Notes: generated from the sequence alone by a model not told the origin. A DNA stretch of 64,000 nucleotides from Dorea_D sp963559605 (GCA_963559605.1 CAUWLL010000004.1:1-64000); one strand, 5' to 3'; numbered from the stretch's first letter, positions 44,575 through 54,378 are shown. Program-made: numbers and translations.

Positions 44575-45642
44575 ATGCGAGTAACAAATCAAAAGCAGTA
44601 CGTTCAGACAGCTCCTTCAGCGTCGGTATCGCCTTATTCGTCATTGCAACAGACTTTGTCTGAAGGAAATCAACTGTCAGATACGGAGAAACTTATAAAC
44701 GAATTAAAAAATACGTATAAAAATATCCGTTTTGATTTTATATCTTTTTCAAACACAGAACAAATCAAAAATTATGCTGTTTCTCAAAAAGGATTGAATC
44801 ATGTTGCCATCTCGCCTGAGCTTCTAAATAAGATGACAAATGATGAAGAATTGAAAAATCAGGTAAAGAATATTTTAGATCAGATGGGTGATTACCGGTT
44901 TTCCTCTCAAGTACAGGCAGCGCTTATGGACAAAGAGCTGACCGGGATGGGACTTGTATTGGATGAAAACGGAGATGTTTCCAAATGGACAGCCATGGAA
45001 GAGAAAAAGGAACCGGATTTTTCCTGGCTTTATCCGAAAAAAGACGAGAAAAAGGATTCTTTATTCAGCCAGAATAAGGCGAAAAAGGAAAGCCCTTTTG
45101 CAGTCAAATACAAATATTCCCAAAGTCAGAGTATGATGCAGCTTGCAAATGCGAAAAATGTCGCTTCTGTGCGAGGACTGATCGCACAGAAACAAGGAGA
45201 GATCCAGAAGGTGAAATGGCACGTCAAGGATCCTACAGAGGCAGCCATGATCATCCGTAAAATAAAGAAACTTATTCAGAGCGGGAACATCAAAATTGCC
45301 AGACTTCATAAAGAAGAACGGATCTGTCAGCAGAAAAGAGCTGCGGCAAGAAAGATGAAGTTTAAGCAGGAACAGCGCCTTGCCGAAGAATTGAGAAAAA
45401 AGAGGACAGCCAGAAAAGCACAGGAGCATTGTCAGACGGCATCCTTTGACGATATTTTTGTCAAACCGTCACTGAATGATTATCGATACAAGCAGATTGC
45501 AGATTCTTATGCGGACACGATGTCCGGTTGCACAGGGATTGTGTCGGGTATGTCGGGCGTACCGGGTGTTTCTGTGGGAGCCCCTGCTCCGAATGTGGAG
45601 GTTACGGTGGCTCCGGTAGTTTCTGTGGACTGCTCTGCATAA
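44575..45642 (+). CDS. uncharacterised protein (DUF6033-like), FliD-like gene partner
   Basis: 355 residues from the ATG at 44575, which has AAAGGAG 7 bases upstream; an earlier in-frame ATG at 44512 lacks one. No signal peptide or membrane helix. Residues 1-120 are mixed, with QLSDTEKLINELKNTYKNIRFDF and SQKGLNHVAISPELLNKM; residues 195-300 are a strongly basic coiled-coil-like helix (KWHVKDPTEAAMIIRKIKK, then QQKRAAARKMKFKQEQR). The C-terminus is Gly/Val/Pro-rich. It resembles a Lachnospiraceae family I remember as DUF6033, uncertainly. The FliD-like gene follows after 116 bases. Function unknown. Confidence 0.6.
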   Translation: MRVTNQKQYVQTAPSASVSPYSSLQQTLSEGNQLSDTEKLINELKNTYKNIRFDFISFSNTEQIKNYAVSQKGLNHVAISPELLNKMTNDEELKNQVKNILDQMGDYRFSSQVQAALMDKELTGMGLVLDENGDVSKWTAMEEKKEPDFSWLYPKKDEKKDSLFSQNKAKKESPFAVKYKYSQSQSMMQLANAKNVASVRGLIAQKQGEIQKVKWHVKDPTEAAMIIRKIKKLIQSGNIKIARLHKEERICQQKRAAARKMKFKQEQRLAEELRKKRTARKAQEHCQTASFDDIFVKPSLNDYRYKQIADSYADTMSGCTGIVSGMSGVPGVSVGAPAPNVEVTVAPVVSVDCSA

Positions 45643-45758
45643 GGATAGAATTGTAGTGAATACAGCCCACATTAGGGCGAAAGGTTAATATTTATGTTTA
45701 AATGGTCGAAAGACTATATAGAGATTTATAAATATTGCTCAGGAAAGGAGGGAAATTT

Positions 45759-47048
45759 ATGGCAATTAACGGAATTAGTTCTCATAGTATGGGATACTAT
45801 AACTATCAGTCATCCATCAATGATGTCAGACTGGCGCAAGCGCTGGCTAAGAACCCGAGATATTCAAAATCTCCGGTTTCGTCTGTGTCACCTGTAAAAG
45901 GACCTTTGAAAGACAGTATGAAGTTTATGAAGGAGTATAACTCCTCGATGTCTAATCTGATGAGCGCTGCCAATACGCTGAGAGAGAGCAATAAATCTAG
46001 TGTAATGAAAGATCTGACAGTGTCAAGCTCTGATAAAACTGTGGCGACTGCCACGGAAAAGCTGAATCTCAGAGATGTCAAGGAGCTTACATTGGATGTT
46101 GATCAGCTTGCGCAGGCTCAGACCAATGTAAGCGCAGGTGTGAAGGCTTCGGATACAGCGTCCGAAGATATGAATTTTTCTGTAGGAAACAGTATCAAAT
46201 CCGTGAATGTTAATGTAAGTGCTGTCAATGCAGACGGTTCTTCAAAGACCAACGCAGAGATGCTGAGGGAGGCCGCAGACCAAATTAACAGTGGCGATGC
46301 CAATGTACGGGCAACTGTGGTTCAAAAAGACGGTGTGGCAACCTTGGAGCTGACCGGAACATATACCGGAAAAGCAAATGGTTTTGAAGTAAATGGTGAG
46401 CTTGGAGCAGCTAAAGGTCTGGATAATGTTCGGACAGAGGCGGCAAACTCCATTTACTCTGTGACAACCAACGGAAATAAGGTCAAATATGAGTCCTACA
46501 GTAATGATGTGTCTGTGAACTCCGGCAGGATCGGCGTTACGTTAAAGGGTACAGGCAAGACAACTATACGCGCAGACGTGGATGTTGAGAAAACGGTTTC
46601 TGCTGTGGAAGATTTAGTGAATGCTTACAATTCTTCGTTGAAATTGTTGAACGACAATTATGACAGAGGCAGTGGCATTGACCAACAGCTTCGAAATCTT
46701 GTTAGGGGATTAGGGTCAGAGAAATCCTTAGAGCAGCTTGGAATCACAGTAAACAAAGACGCTACGTTGAAGCTTGACAAAGAAGTCCTGGCTAAAAACA
46801 TGAAAGAGAATCCTTCGTTGACAAAGGATTTAATCACCGACTCAAGCGGGATTGCCAACACAGCCTTTAACAAGGCTTCAAGCGGAATGGCGGTAAACTC
46901 CAGTACTTTGATCAACAACGATATTGAGTCTGCACAGGCAGAAGCTATGAGCAGCCCGTATCACGCATTTAATATGTATTCAAGAAACGGCGCCTATGCC
47001 TTAAACAATTATTATGCACTTGGCATGATGATAAATTATCTGGTATAG
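45759..47048 (+). CDS. FliD-like (flagellar cap-like) protein without other flagellar genes
   Basis: 429 residues from the ATG at 45759 after AAAGGAGGG. It lacks a signal peptide, has an N-terminal helical region (VRLAQALAKNPRYSKSPVS then KFMKEYNSSMSNLMSAANTL), a central hook-IN-like segment (about 140-230: NADGSSKTNAEMLREAADQI, ATLELTGTYTGKANGFEV) and a FliD C-terminal pattern (VEDLVNAYNSSLKLLNDN, LRNLVRGLG, LEQLGITVNKDATLKLD). FliD caps growing filaments and is exported by the flagellar type III system. None of that system is nearby, so this protein may be part of a reduced or unrelated surface assembly. Confidence 0.7.
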   Translation: MAINGISSHSMGYYNYQSSINDVRLAQALAKNPRYSKSPVSSVSPVKGPLKDSMKFMKEYNSSMSNLMSAANTLRESNKSSVMKDLTVSSSDKTVATATEKLNLRDVKELTLDVDQLAQAQTNVSAGVKASDTASEDMNFSVGNSIKSVNVNVSAVNADGSSKTNAEMLREAADQINSGDANVRATVVQKDGVATLELTGTYTGKANGFEVNGELGAAKGLDNVRTEAANSIYSVTTNGNKVKYESYSNDVSVNSGRIGVTLKGTGKTTIRADVDVEKTVSAVEDLVNAYNSSLKLLNDNYDRGSGIDQQLRNLVRGLGSEKSLEQLGITVNKDATLKLDKEVLAKNMKENPSLTKDLITDSSGIANTAFNKASSGMAVNSSTLINNDIESAQAEAMSSPYHAFNMYSRNGAYALNNYYALGMMINYLV

Positions 47049-47093
47049 CATATCTTGATGGAGAAAAGGGGGGCTGTAAAAAAGCCTCTGATT

Positions 47094-47135
47094 AAGAAAC
47101 GCCAGAACCGGCATTTACCGGAACTGGCGTTTCTT
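47094..47135. terminator. bidirectional terminator between FliD-like gene and GH29 gene
   Basis: AAGAAACGCCAG pairs with CTGGCGTTTCTT, with an inner CCGG pair; between convergent genes, T-rich on the plus strand. Confidence 0.8.
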
Positions 47136-47172
47136 TGTATGAATTTTCCCATCAAAGGCACAAAACACTTCT

Positions 47173-48477
47173 TTACTTCAATTCAATTTTCAATACCGTA
47201 TCCAGTGCATTCGGTAGCGGATAACTGAACACCGGATTTTCCCCTAACGCTACAAATGGTGTGTCTGAATACATTGCCGTATTCCACGCCTCTCCCCTCT
47301 GTACTTCTGCCCCACTTGATAAAAAGGTGACTTTTCTTATTTGGTTTGGGCTAATTTGATAAAGCGGCAATGCTCCAAGCGGAGTTTCATAAATATGAGC
47401 ATAAACCGTCTTCCCATTCTGAGTATATCGTCCCCACTCAGGCTTATCAAACTCGGAAATTCCGCATCCGTAAATACTTTCTCCGTTATCCTTCATCCAC
47501 TCTCCAACAACCTCCAAAATATCCTGACTTTCCTTTGGAATGTTTCCTTTTGCATCTGGTCCCACATTCAAAATAAAGTTACCGCCTTTGCTGACGCACT
47601 CTACCAATTTGCGTATTACCGTCTGTGGTGTTTTATATGTATGATCATGGTAACAATAGCCCCAATGATTGTTCAATGTCGCACACAGTTCCCACGGAAT
47701 CGGCTTTCCTTTGAGATCTCTCATCCCCCCAGGTGGTATAATCATCTCCGGGCTTGCAAAATCTCCACTGTAACTGCTTGGTGTATCCGTTACAATACTT
47801 CCATTTTTCTCTCCTGAACCTTCCAAACGATTGTCAATGATCACATCCGGCTGGTGTTTCCGAACCATCTGAATCAACTCTTCGGCTCTCCACTTGTCCG
47901 CACACATATCGTCATAGGAAAAATCAAACCATAAAATATCCAACTTCCCATAATTTGTGACAATCTCTTCCACCTGTCCATGCATGTAGTCCAAATATCG
48001 GTCAAAATCGATCTTTTCATCTTTATATGCCTCATTCTGACGCATCGGGTGGAAAGCATCGTTATATTTTGGATAATCCGGGTGATGCCAGTCAATCAAT
48101 GTAAAATAAAGTCCAACCTTCAACCCTTCTGCACGAAATGCATCTAAAAAATCCTGTACAAGATCCCGCCCTGCCTTTGTATTTGTAGCCTTATAATCTG
48201 TCAGAGCAGAATCATACAGACAGAATCCATCATGGTGCTTTGCAGTCAATACCGCATACTGCATACCTGCTTTTTTGGCAAGTTTTGCCCACTCTCTTGG
48301 ATTGTAATTCGTTGGATCAAACTGCTCAAAGTATTGTTCATAGTCTTCCACTTTCATTCTTTTTTCAGACATAATCCATTCACCAAGTGCGGGAATTGCA
48401 TATAATCCCCAGTGAATGAACATCCCAAATCTGTCTTTTCTAAACCATTCCGTTCGATTCCATATTTCCTTGTTCAT
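47173..48477 (-). CDS. alpha-L-fucosidase, GH29
   Basis: 434 residues, no signal peptide, so cytoplasmic. GH29 signatures: FGMFIHWGLYAIPALGEWIM near the start, YAVLTAKHHDGFCLYDS near residue 74, GLYFTLIDWHHPDYP and the nucleophile Asp in DILWFDFSYDD near residue 190. It releases L-fucose from imported fucosylated oligosaccharides by retention. It is the last gene of the ABC transporter operon, and its ATG is joined to the oxidoreductase stop. Confidence 0.93.
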   Translation of the reverse strand: MNKEIWNRTEWFRKDRFGMFIHWGLYAIPALGEWIMSEKRMKVEDYEQYFEQFDPTNYNPREWAKLAKKAGMQYAVLTAKHHDGFCLYDSALTDYKATNTKAGRDLVQDFLDAFRAEGLKVGLYFTLIDWHHPDYPKYNDAFHPMRQNEAYKDEKIDFDRYLDYMHGQVEEIVTNYGKLDILWFDFSYDDMCADKWRAEELIQMVRKHQPDVIIDNRLEGSGEKNGSIVTDTPSSYSGDFASPEMIIPPGGMRDLKGKPIPWELCATLNNHWGYCYHDHTYKTPQTVIRKLVECVSKGGNFILNVGPDAKGNIPKESQDILEVVGEWMKDNGESIYGCGISEFDKPEWGRYTQNGKTVYAHIYETPLGALPLYQISPNQIRKVTFLSSGAEVQRGEAWNTAMYSDTPFVALGENPVFSYPLPNALDTVLKIELK

Positions 48478-49742
48478 TATCTCTCTCCAAATCCTTTCAT
48501 TTCGTATACTGCGCCATCGTGTTTTCTGCTTTCTTCTGCCGCAAGCGCCATCAGATGACTCTCCACAGATTCCGATGCCGCACTTACACTTTTTGCCGTG
48601 CCTCCTGTTGCAACAAGATTAACAAACTCTTTCATCATTGACACATCACTTCCGCTATGTCCACCTTTAGGAACCTTTACAACAATCTTTGTTGTTTTTC
48701 CCGTTACAAAGTCCTCCACCACAATTTCATTTTTTTCCATGTTGCCGCGTATCTGACCTTTTGTTCCCATTAGATTGATGACTCTCTCACATTTATTTGT
48801 AAAAGCACACATCGTCATGCTGACTGTCACATCATTTTCAAATTGTAAATTTACAACTTGATGATCTACCACATCATTATCACAGTGATACACACATCTA
48901 CCATACGGTCCGTCTTTCAATGCATTGAGCACAGATTCTTTATCCGTTTTAAGACTTACTACTTTCGCAAATGTCCCGTTCTTTTCCTCTAAGTCTTCTA
49001 GATAGAATCTGGGCGCAAAGTATGGACATGCTTCGCGATGTACACATCCATCCAAACAATAAGCCGGTGCGTCTTTTGGTGCATTCTCTTTCTTGAAATG
49101 CGTAAGACTTCCAAAACTGCTCAGTCTCGTACAGGAAGAACCAACAAGCCATAACAAAATGTCCATATCATGACAACATTTTTGCAAAATCATTGGACTA
49201 CTCAATGCCTTATTTCTCCAGTTTCCCCTTACAAAGCTGTGAGCCATATGCCAATACCCCACACTTTCAATATGCTGAATATCCATCAACTTTCCAATAC
49301 TTCCAACGTCTAAAAGCCTTTTAATCTCTCTGAAAAATGGGGAATATCGAAGGACATGGCAGATGCTGATAACCTTGTCATGCCCTTCCGCCAACTTTTT
49401 AATCTCCTCCAATTCTGATTTAACCGGCGAAATCGGCTTTTCACACAAAATATGATAGCCCTTTTCTACTGCCAGTTTCAACGCCCCATAATGCATCTGA
49501 TCCTGCGTACAAATCAACACACAATCTGCCATTTTGGGTCTGTTTAGCAGTTCCATATCAGAAGCCACGGCATTTTCGTTTGGAACTCCGTGTAATCTTG
49601 CAAACTCTTCTCTTCTATCTTTTCGTGGCTCCGCCACACCTACAAATTTTAATTCATTTGAATAATCTAATGCATAAGAAGCATACGCTTCTGCTCCTCT
49701 TTGTCCTGCACCTAGCAGAATAGCTGTTACTTGTTTCATCAT
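48477..49742 (-). CDS. Gfo/Idh/MocA family oxidoreductase
   Basis: 421 residues (starting at either of two adjacent ATGs after AAGGAGAG). Rossmann motif LLGAGQRGAEAYASYA, EKP motif HILCEKPIS near residue 97 and the C-terminal alpha/beta domain with catalytic Lys. A Cys cluster DGCVHREACPYFAPRF near residue 240 is characteristic of one subgroup. These NAD(P) enzymes oxidise sugar carbons; a few act as NAD-dependent glycosidases (GH4/GH109-like chemistry). Its place between a sugar transporter and a fucosidase suggests it works on an imported glycan or released sugar. The reaction is unknown. Confidence 0.85.
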   Translation of the reverse strand: MMKQVTAILLGAGQRGAEAYASYALDYSNELKFVGVAEPRKDRREEFARLHGVPNENAVASDMELLNRPKMADCVLICTQDQMHYGALKLAVEKGYHILCEKPISPVKSELEEIKKLAEGHDKVISICHVLRYSPFFREIKRLLDVGSIGKLMDIQHIESVGYWHMAHSFVRGNWRNKALSSPMILQKCCHDMDILLWLVGSSCTRLSSFGSLTHFKKENAPKDAPAYCLDGCVHREACPYFAPRFYLEDLEEKNGTFAKVVSLKTDKESVLNALKDGPYGRCVYHCDNDVVDHQVVNLQFENDVTVSMTMCAFTNKCERVINLMGTKGQIRGNMEKNEIVVEDFVTGKTTKIVVKVPKGGHSGSDVSMMKEFVNLVATGGTAKSVSAASESVESHLMALAAEESRKHDGAVYEMKGFGER

Positions 49743-49754
49743 CTTCTCTCCTTA

Positions 49755-50612
49755 TTATCCTTTAACTGCTCCGCCGGAAAGCGCTTCTATAAAGTACTTG
49801 CTAAAGCAACAGAACAAAATAACCGGTGGAAGTAAAATTACAACAATTGCAGAAAACATTCCATTATAATTTGTGGAAAATGCATTCTGAAATTGTGCCA
49901 AAATTGCCGGAACGGTCTTTAACTCTTTGGTTGTCAAAACCATAGAAGCCCAATAGTACTCATTCCAGTAATTCATAAATGCAAGCATTGCCGCTGTAAA
50001 AATACCAGGTCTTGCGATTGGAAGCATAATTCTAAAAAATGTCTGTATATATCCACATCCATCAATTCGGGCCGCCTCTTCAAGTTCCTTGGGGATAGTC
50101 ATAAAATAATTTCGAATAACCATAAAACTGACTGCAATACCGCTGCATGTATAAATCATGATGAGTCCTGCATGGCTATCATTGATATTCATGCCATTGA
50201 CCAAATTATATACTGGGAATGTCATCGCAGTAGGCGGAATAAATAATGTAGACATCAGCATCACGCTCACTACCGTTTTGAATCGAAACTGCATTCTCGC
50301 AACAACATATGCTGACATGGAAATCATGATAATACTCAATAAAACTGAAATCCCAGCCACCTTAAAACTGTTAAAAAAGTATTGCATAATATTCATATCT
50401 GCAAAGACGCCAACATATCCATCAAAGCAAAGTGCCTTCGGCAGTGTAAATCCCGGTTCTGCCAATGGATCGGCTTTTAAAGAAGAAATTGCAACCCATA
50501 TGATTGGAAACAGAGAAATGACCGCAACTGCAATCATCACAATATAAGAGACTATTTTCCCACCTCTTCCTACACCGCGGACAATCTCTTTTTCTTTTTT
50601 TTGTTTTCTCAT
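49755..50612 (-). CDS. carbohydrate ABC transporter permease (MalG-like)
   Basis: 285 residues, six membrane helices, with the EAA loop (EEAARIDGCGYIQTFFRIMLPIARPG near residue 195), which contacts the ATPase. Family CUT1 MalG type. Its start overlaps the preceding permease stop by one base (TAATG). No ATPase gene is in the operon, so a shared MsmK-type ATPase encoded elsewhere is expected. Confidence 0.92.
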   Translation of the reverse strand: MRKQKKEKEIVRGVGRGGKIVSYIVMIAVAVISLFPIIWVAISSLKADPLAEPGFTLPKALCFDGYVGVFADMNIMQYFFNSFKVAGISVLLSIIMISMSAYVVARMQFRFKTVVSVMLMSTLFIPPTAMTFPVYNLVNGMNINDSHAGLIMIYTCSGIAVSFMVIRNYFMTIPKELEEAARIDGCGYIQTFFRIMLPIARPGIFTAAMLAFMNYWNEYYWASMVLTTKELKTVPAILAQFQNAFSTNYNGMFSAIVVILLPPVILFCCFSKYFIEALSGGAVKG

Positions 50613-51529
50613 TATACTCTGCTCCTTTCTTTCCTTTCACGAAACAGCATGTTAATTATAAAGATTAGCACCAATCCTCCAATAATCTGTATTGTACCAA
50701 TTGCATTCGCTCTTGCATACTGCGCTCTCGGACTGACAACCGCAAGTTCTCGAATAAGGAAACTGATACTTTTTGTTCCAGCTGCTCCATTTGTCAAAAA
50801 GTAAACTTCATTGTATAACAGGAACCCTGCTGATACAGATAGAATACTGATAGTCTTAATTGTATCTTTTATCAGTGGTAAGATGATACAACGATCCAAC
50901 TTCCATCCTCTTGCACCATCCAGTAATGCAGCTTCTCGGACTTCTTCGGGAATTGCATTGATCTGTCCCAGTACCATGATCATATTTGTTCCAGCGAAGA
51001 AAATATATGCACATGTCAGAGCGATCATATTTACTTTTGGAATAAATAAAATATTCTCTTTAAAATTCGGCGCAAACACGCTGATGATTTCATTGATAAT
51101 TCCATATTTCGGATTATATAACTGCAAAAAGATCAATCCCATTGCCGCTGATGAAATAATGTTCGGAATAACATAAATATTTCTTGCAAGTTTCCACCCC
51201 TTACATTTCTTTGAGATAATCAATGCAACTCCTGTCGCAATTGGAACCTGTATAAGTAATCCACACAACGCCCAAATACAAGAGTTCCTGAGTCCTTCCC
51301 AAAAATATGGGTATTTTTCAAAAATATATTTATAATTATCAAACAGATGTGAAAATGAGTACATCTGCATATTATTCAAATTTGTAAAATCCCATTTTGA
51401 AAACGAACTAATAACCACAGTCAAAATCGGATATAAATAAAATACACAAAAACAAACCAGTGTTGGTAATAGAAAAGCAAAGATAAACATATTTTTTCTT
51501 AATTTTTGTTTTCTTCCAATCGTTTCCAT
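50612..51529 (-). CDS. carbohydrate ABC transporter permease (MalF-like)
   Basis: 305 residues, six membrane helices; EAA loop EEVREAALLDGARGWKLDRCIILPLI near residue 200. CUT1 MalF type, which with the MalG-like partner makes the membrane channel. It follows the binding-protein gene after an intercistronic stem-loop, as is common to keep permease expression below that of the binding protein. Confidence 0.92.
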   Translation of the reverse strand: METIGRKQKLRKNMFIFAFLLPTLVCFCVFYLYPILTVVISSFSKWDFTNLNNMQMYSFSHLFDNYKYIFEKYPYFWEGLRNSCIWALCGLLIQVPIATGVALIISKKCKGWKLARNIYVIPNIISSAAMGLIFLQLYNPKYGIINEIISVFAPNFKENILFIPKVNMIALTCAYIFFAGTNMIMVLGQINAIPEEVREAALLDGARGWKLDRCIILPLIKDTIKTISILSVSAGFLLYNEVYFLTNGAAGTKSISFLIRELAVVSPRAQYARANAIGTIQIIGGLVLIFIINMLFRERKERSRV

Positions 51530-51559
51530 GCTGTACCTCCTCTATATAAATCGTACACA

Positions 51560-51603
51560 AGAAAGCTGCTTTGAGACAAAACATATTCTCAAAGCAGCTT
51601 TCT
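51560..51603 (-). promoter_or_regulatory. intercistronic stem-loop between binding protein and permease genes
   Basis: AGAAAGCTGCTTTGAGA pairs with TCTCAAAGCAGCTTTCT, a perfect 17-base stem. No U tract on the minus strand, so it is more likely an RNA-stabilising or attenuating structure than a full terminator. Confidence 0.75.
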
Positions 51604-51611
51604 CAATGATC

Positions 51612-52919
51612 TTATCCAATCAATCCAAGCAGTTCTGTCTTTAACTCTTCAAATTTTGCATTTATATCGGCACCTGATACTGTTGACTCAATCAATTTAT
51701 TTCCAATTGCATTTGCAATATCACTTCCCCACTGTGCATCTAATGTTGCTACAATATGTTCTGCCTCATTTGCTTTTGCACATGCTTCTGCCAAAAGAAC
51801 TGTCTTTTCGTCTGAGCCTTCTGCGAGCTTATTCAAATCTAATGTTGTAGTACATGGGTTCGCCCCTACTTCTTTAAAAATTCTTGTCTGTACTTCATCA
51901 CTTGTCATATATTTGACAAATTCCAATGCTAATTCTTTCTTTTCATCACTCATATCATTTGCGATTGTGATTCCGCCACTTGCTGCTGAAAGCGCTACAT
52001 TTCCAGGGAAAATTGCCGGTTTAAAGTTTGTTGTATCTTCAAATCCACCTGCTGCCCATACACCATTAAAGAATACTGCTGATTTTCCTTTGTTAAAATC
52101 TGCCGCCCAGTCATTTGCTCCGTCATCAGAACTGCTGCTGGCATTCGCTGAACCATTCTGTTGATCCATGCCCGCTACCTGTTTGAATGCCTCTTCAAAT
52201 TCTTTAGAAGCAATTGTATCTTCTGTCAAAGGTTCTTCTAACATTTTTCTTCCGCCTTCTGACATACCAAGAATTGCATTAAAACATCTCGCAGAACCTT
52301 GTCCGGCTCCATATGCATATATATCCTTCCCTGATGAGCGAACTTGTTCCATAGCAGTCTCAAATGCCGCCCAGTCCTTCCATGTATCCGGCGCCGCTAC
52401 GCCTGCATCTGCAAGAACTTTATCATTGTACCAGTATCCCAATGTCAAAAGCTGATCATGTACCGTGTAAATTTTTCCATCTACATCATTTTGTGTATAG
52501 TTGATTCCAACATTATCTTTGATTCCCTCTTCATCTATGTATGGTTTCATATCCAGCAGAAGTCCCTGCGAAATTGCAGAAAGCGATACTGAACGTCCTG
52601 CAAGGTCGATCATATCCGGGTATCCGCCACCAGCCACCTTATTCTCTACTACACTGTCAATATCTTCTGTCGGAATTGGTTTGAACTCTACATCTCCATC
52701 GGCATGTTCTTTTGCAAATCCATCATAGATTTCACGCATTACCTGTGCAGGCGCCCATTCTGACTCGTCCTGATAGTATCCATGATAAAATTCCAAAACG
52801 TTGTCACTTGATTTTTTTCCTTCCTCTTTTTTTTCTTCTGATTTCCCGCATCCTGCCAAAGCCATAGACGAAACCATTGCAGCAATCAAAATCAGACTGG
52901 TAATTTTTCTCTTTTTCAT
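51612..52919 (-). CDS. extracellular solute-binding protein, family 1 (lipoprotein)
   Basis: 435 residues. Signal peptide with lipobox SMALAGC (Cys at about 24), then a charged linker and the periplasmic-binding fold. LEFYHGYYQDESEWAP and DMIDLAGRSVSLSA fit CUT1 sugar-binding proteins. It is tethered at the outer membrane face and delivers an oligosaccharide to the two permeases downstream. GGAGGATAT precedes the ATG. First gene of the SBP-permease-permease-oxidoreductase-GH29 operon. Confidence 0.92.
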   Translation of the reverse strand: MKKRKITSLILIAAMVSSMALAGCGKSEEKKEEGKKSSDNVLEFYHGYYQDESEWAPAQVMREIYDGFAKEHADGDVEFKPIPTEDIDSVVENKVAGGGYPDMIDLAGRSVSLSAISQGLLLDMKPYIDEEGIKDNVGINYTQNDVDGKIYTVHDQLLTLGYWYNDKVLADAGVAAPDTWKDWAAFETAMEQVRSSGKDIYAYGAGQGSARCFNAILGMSEGGRKMLEEPLTEDTIASKEFEEAFKQVAGMDQQNGSANASSSSDDGANDWAADFNKGKSAVFFNGVWAAGGFEDTTNFKPAIFPGNVALSAASGGITIANDMSDEKKELALEFVKYMTSDEVQTRIFKEVGANPCTTTLDLNKLAEGSDEKTVLLAEACAKANEAEHIVATLDAQWGSDIANAIGNKLIESTVSGADINAKFEELKTELLGLIG

Positions 52920-53087
52920 TTTTTATATCCTCCTTGAGATTTGTTATATTTAGATTACCATACTGTCTTTTCGCACTCTATGGATGTTGTTAACTCTTTT
53001 TTGCATTATTTCTATCTTTTTGCTTCTCTTTCTACATTTTCTGTATTTTATTTATCTTTTCCATATTTTCTTGTAATTTATTGACCC

Positions 53088-53122
53088 ATAAAAAAAGACA
53101 GGATACAACCTGCCTCTTTACT
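53088..53122 (-). terminator. weak terminator after the second binding-protein gene
   Basis: On the minus strand AAAGAGGCAGG pairs imperfectly with CCTGTCTTT, followed by TTTTTTT. It probably ends the two-component operon; bases 52920-53087 then hold the promoter of the transporter operon, where I see no clear -35/-10 pair. Confidence 0.5.
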
Positions 53123-54377
53123 GTCTCTTTAATTCTGCAATAAACTCTGTTTCTTCTTTTTTTCCTCCCAATACATTTAAAATGCCATTCTGAAAGACTT
53201 CCATCTGCTCCGTCGTCCATAGATTACTAGGCACCTCGATCTTTCTATCCGCTTGCCGAACTTCCTGTACTGACTGATATAATCTCGGCTCCTGTTGTTT
53301 ATAGTCTTCGAGATCAACTTGTGGATTGGACGGCATCTGTCCGGTCTCCAGAAGAATTCTCTCCTGCACCTCTTCACTAAGTATATATTTCAAAAAATTG
53401 ACGCTTGCATCCTTTTTTTCCTTATCCATAGTGTTCCCGACAACATATCCAATACATGCTGATAAACAAGAAGAGGATTTCCCCTCTCTTCCCGGAAATG
53501 TGGCATACCTTGCGTTTATTTTTTTATCAATTAATTTTCCAGCCCAAACACCATTGACATAAATGGCTGTTTTTTGACTGTTGAACATACTACCAACATC
53601 TCTGTAACCATATTCTCTTCCTGATTCAATATCATATTGATTCATTCGTCTCATCGCTTCTAACACATTGCGATATTCATCATCTTCAACTTCTATCAAG
53701 TTAGACATTAATTCTTTTTCTTTTGACGCTGAGGTATCTAACAAAAGCGCATCTGCTAAATAGGTACTGTTCTCTTGTGTGACAATTACCGGAATCACGC
53801 CACTTCCACTTTCTTCAGACCACTTTTGTATCCGATCACATACATCGAAAAATTCTGCCCATGTCACTGGCACTTCCTCGATACCTGCCTGTTTGAAAAT
53901 TTCCTCATTATACCAATATCCCCCTGCTGCGAGCAACACATCAGACAACGTATACAAATGTCCACTCTGTTCCCAGTAAGAAATAATCTCCGGTGCAATA
54001 TTTTGCTTGAAATCTTTATCCTTGTCTAGATAAGGCATCAGATCTAACGCTTTTTCATTCTCCACCATAAATCGATACACAGAATCCTTTCCATAGCCTC
54101 CCATGAACACTAGATCCGGGATTTCTCCAACCGAAAGCATATTCCCCACTTTCTCTACCACTTCCTCCGATGAAGTCATAGACATTAGATTCAGTTTGAT
54201 ATTGGGATACTCTTTTTCAAAATCCTGATAAATTTCCCTCATTCGAATATGCTCTTCTTCCATCGTTCCCCATCCATGTATCAGTGTAATCTCTACTTTT
54301 TCTTTTTCCTTTTTCTGGCATCCCGTAAAAATCAAACAGAAAAGGATAAGCCCCAAAACTATTCTTCTTCTCTTCAC
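53118..54377 (-). CDS. second solute-binding lipoprotein, in the two-component operon
   Basis: 419 residues from a GTG at 54377, one base after the response regulator stop, with AAGGAG as ribosome site; the upstream in-frame 30 codons overlap the regulator and are unlikely. Signal peptide with lipobox IFTGC, then a family 1 binding fold (TLIHGWGTMEEEH, DLVFMGGYGKDSVYRF, ATFPGREGKSSSCLS). It is paralogous in fold to the transporter's binding protein but has no permease genes of its own. Its place directly behind sensor kinase and regulator suggests a ligand-presenting co-sensor. Confidence 0.88.
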   Translation of the reverse strand: MKRRRIVLGLILFCLIFTGCQKKEKEKVEITLIHGWGTMEEEHIRMREIYQDFEKEYPNIKLNLMSMTSSEEVVEKVGNMLSVGEIPDLVFMGGYGKDSVYRFMVENEKALDLMPYLDKDKDFKQNIAPEIISYWEQSGHLYTLSDVLLAAGGYWYNEEIFKQAGIEEVPVTWAEFFDVCDRIQKWSEESGSGVIPVIVTQENSTYLADALLLDTSASKEKELMSNLIEVEDDEYRNVLEAMRRMNQYDIESGREYGYRDVGSMFNSQKTAIYVNGVWAGKLIDKKINARYATFPGREGKSSSCLSACIGYVVGNTMDKEKKDASVNFLKYILSEEVQERILLETGQMPSNPQVDLEDYKQQEPRLYQSVQEVRQADRKIEVPSNLWTTEQMEVFQNGILNVLGGKKEETEFIAELKRQ

Positions 54378-54378
54378 A

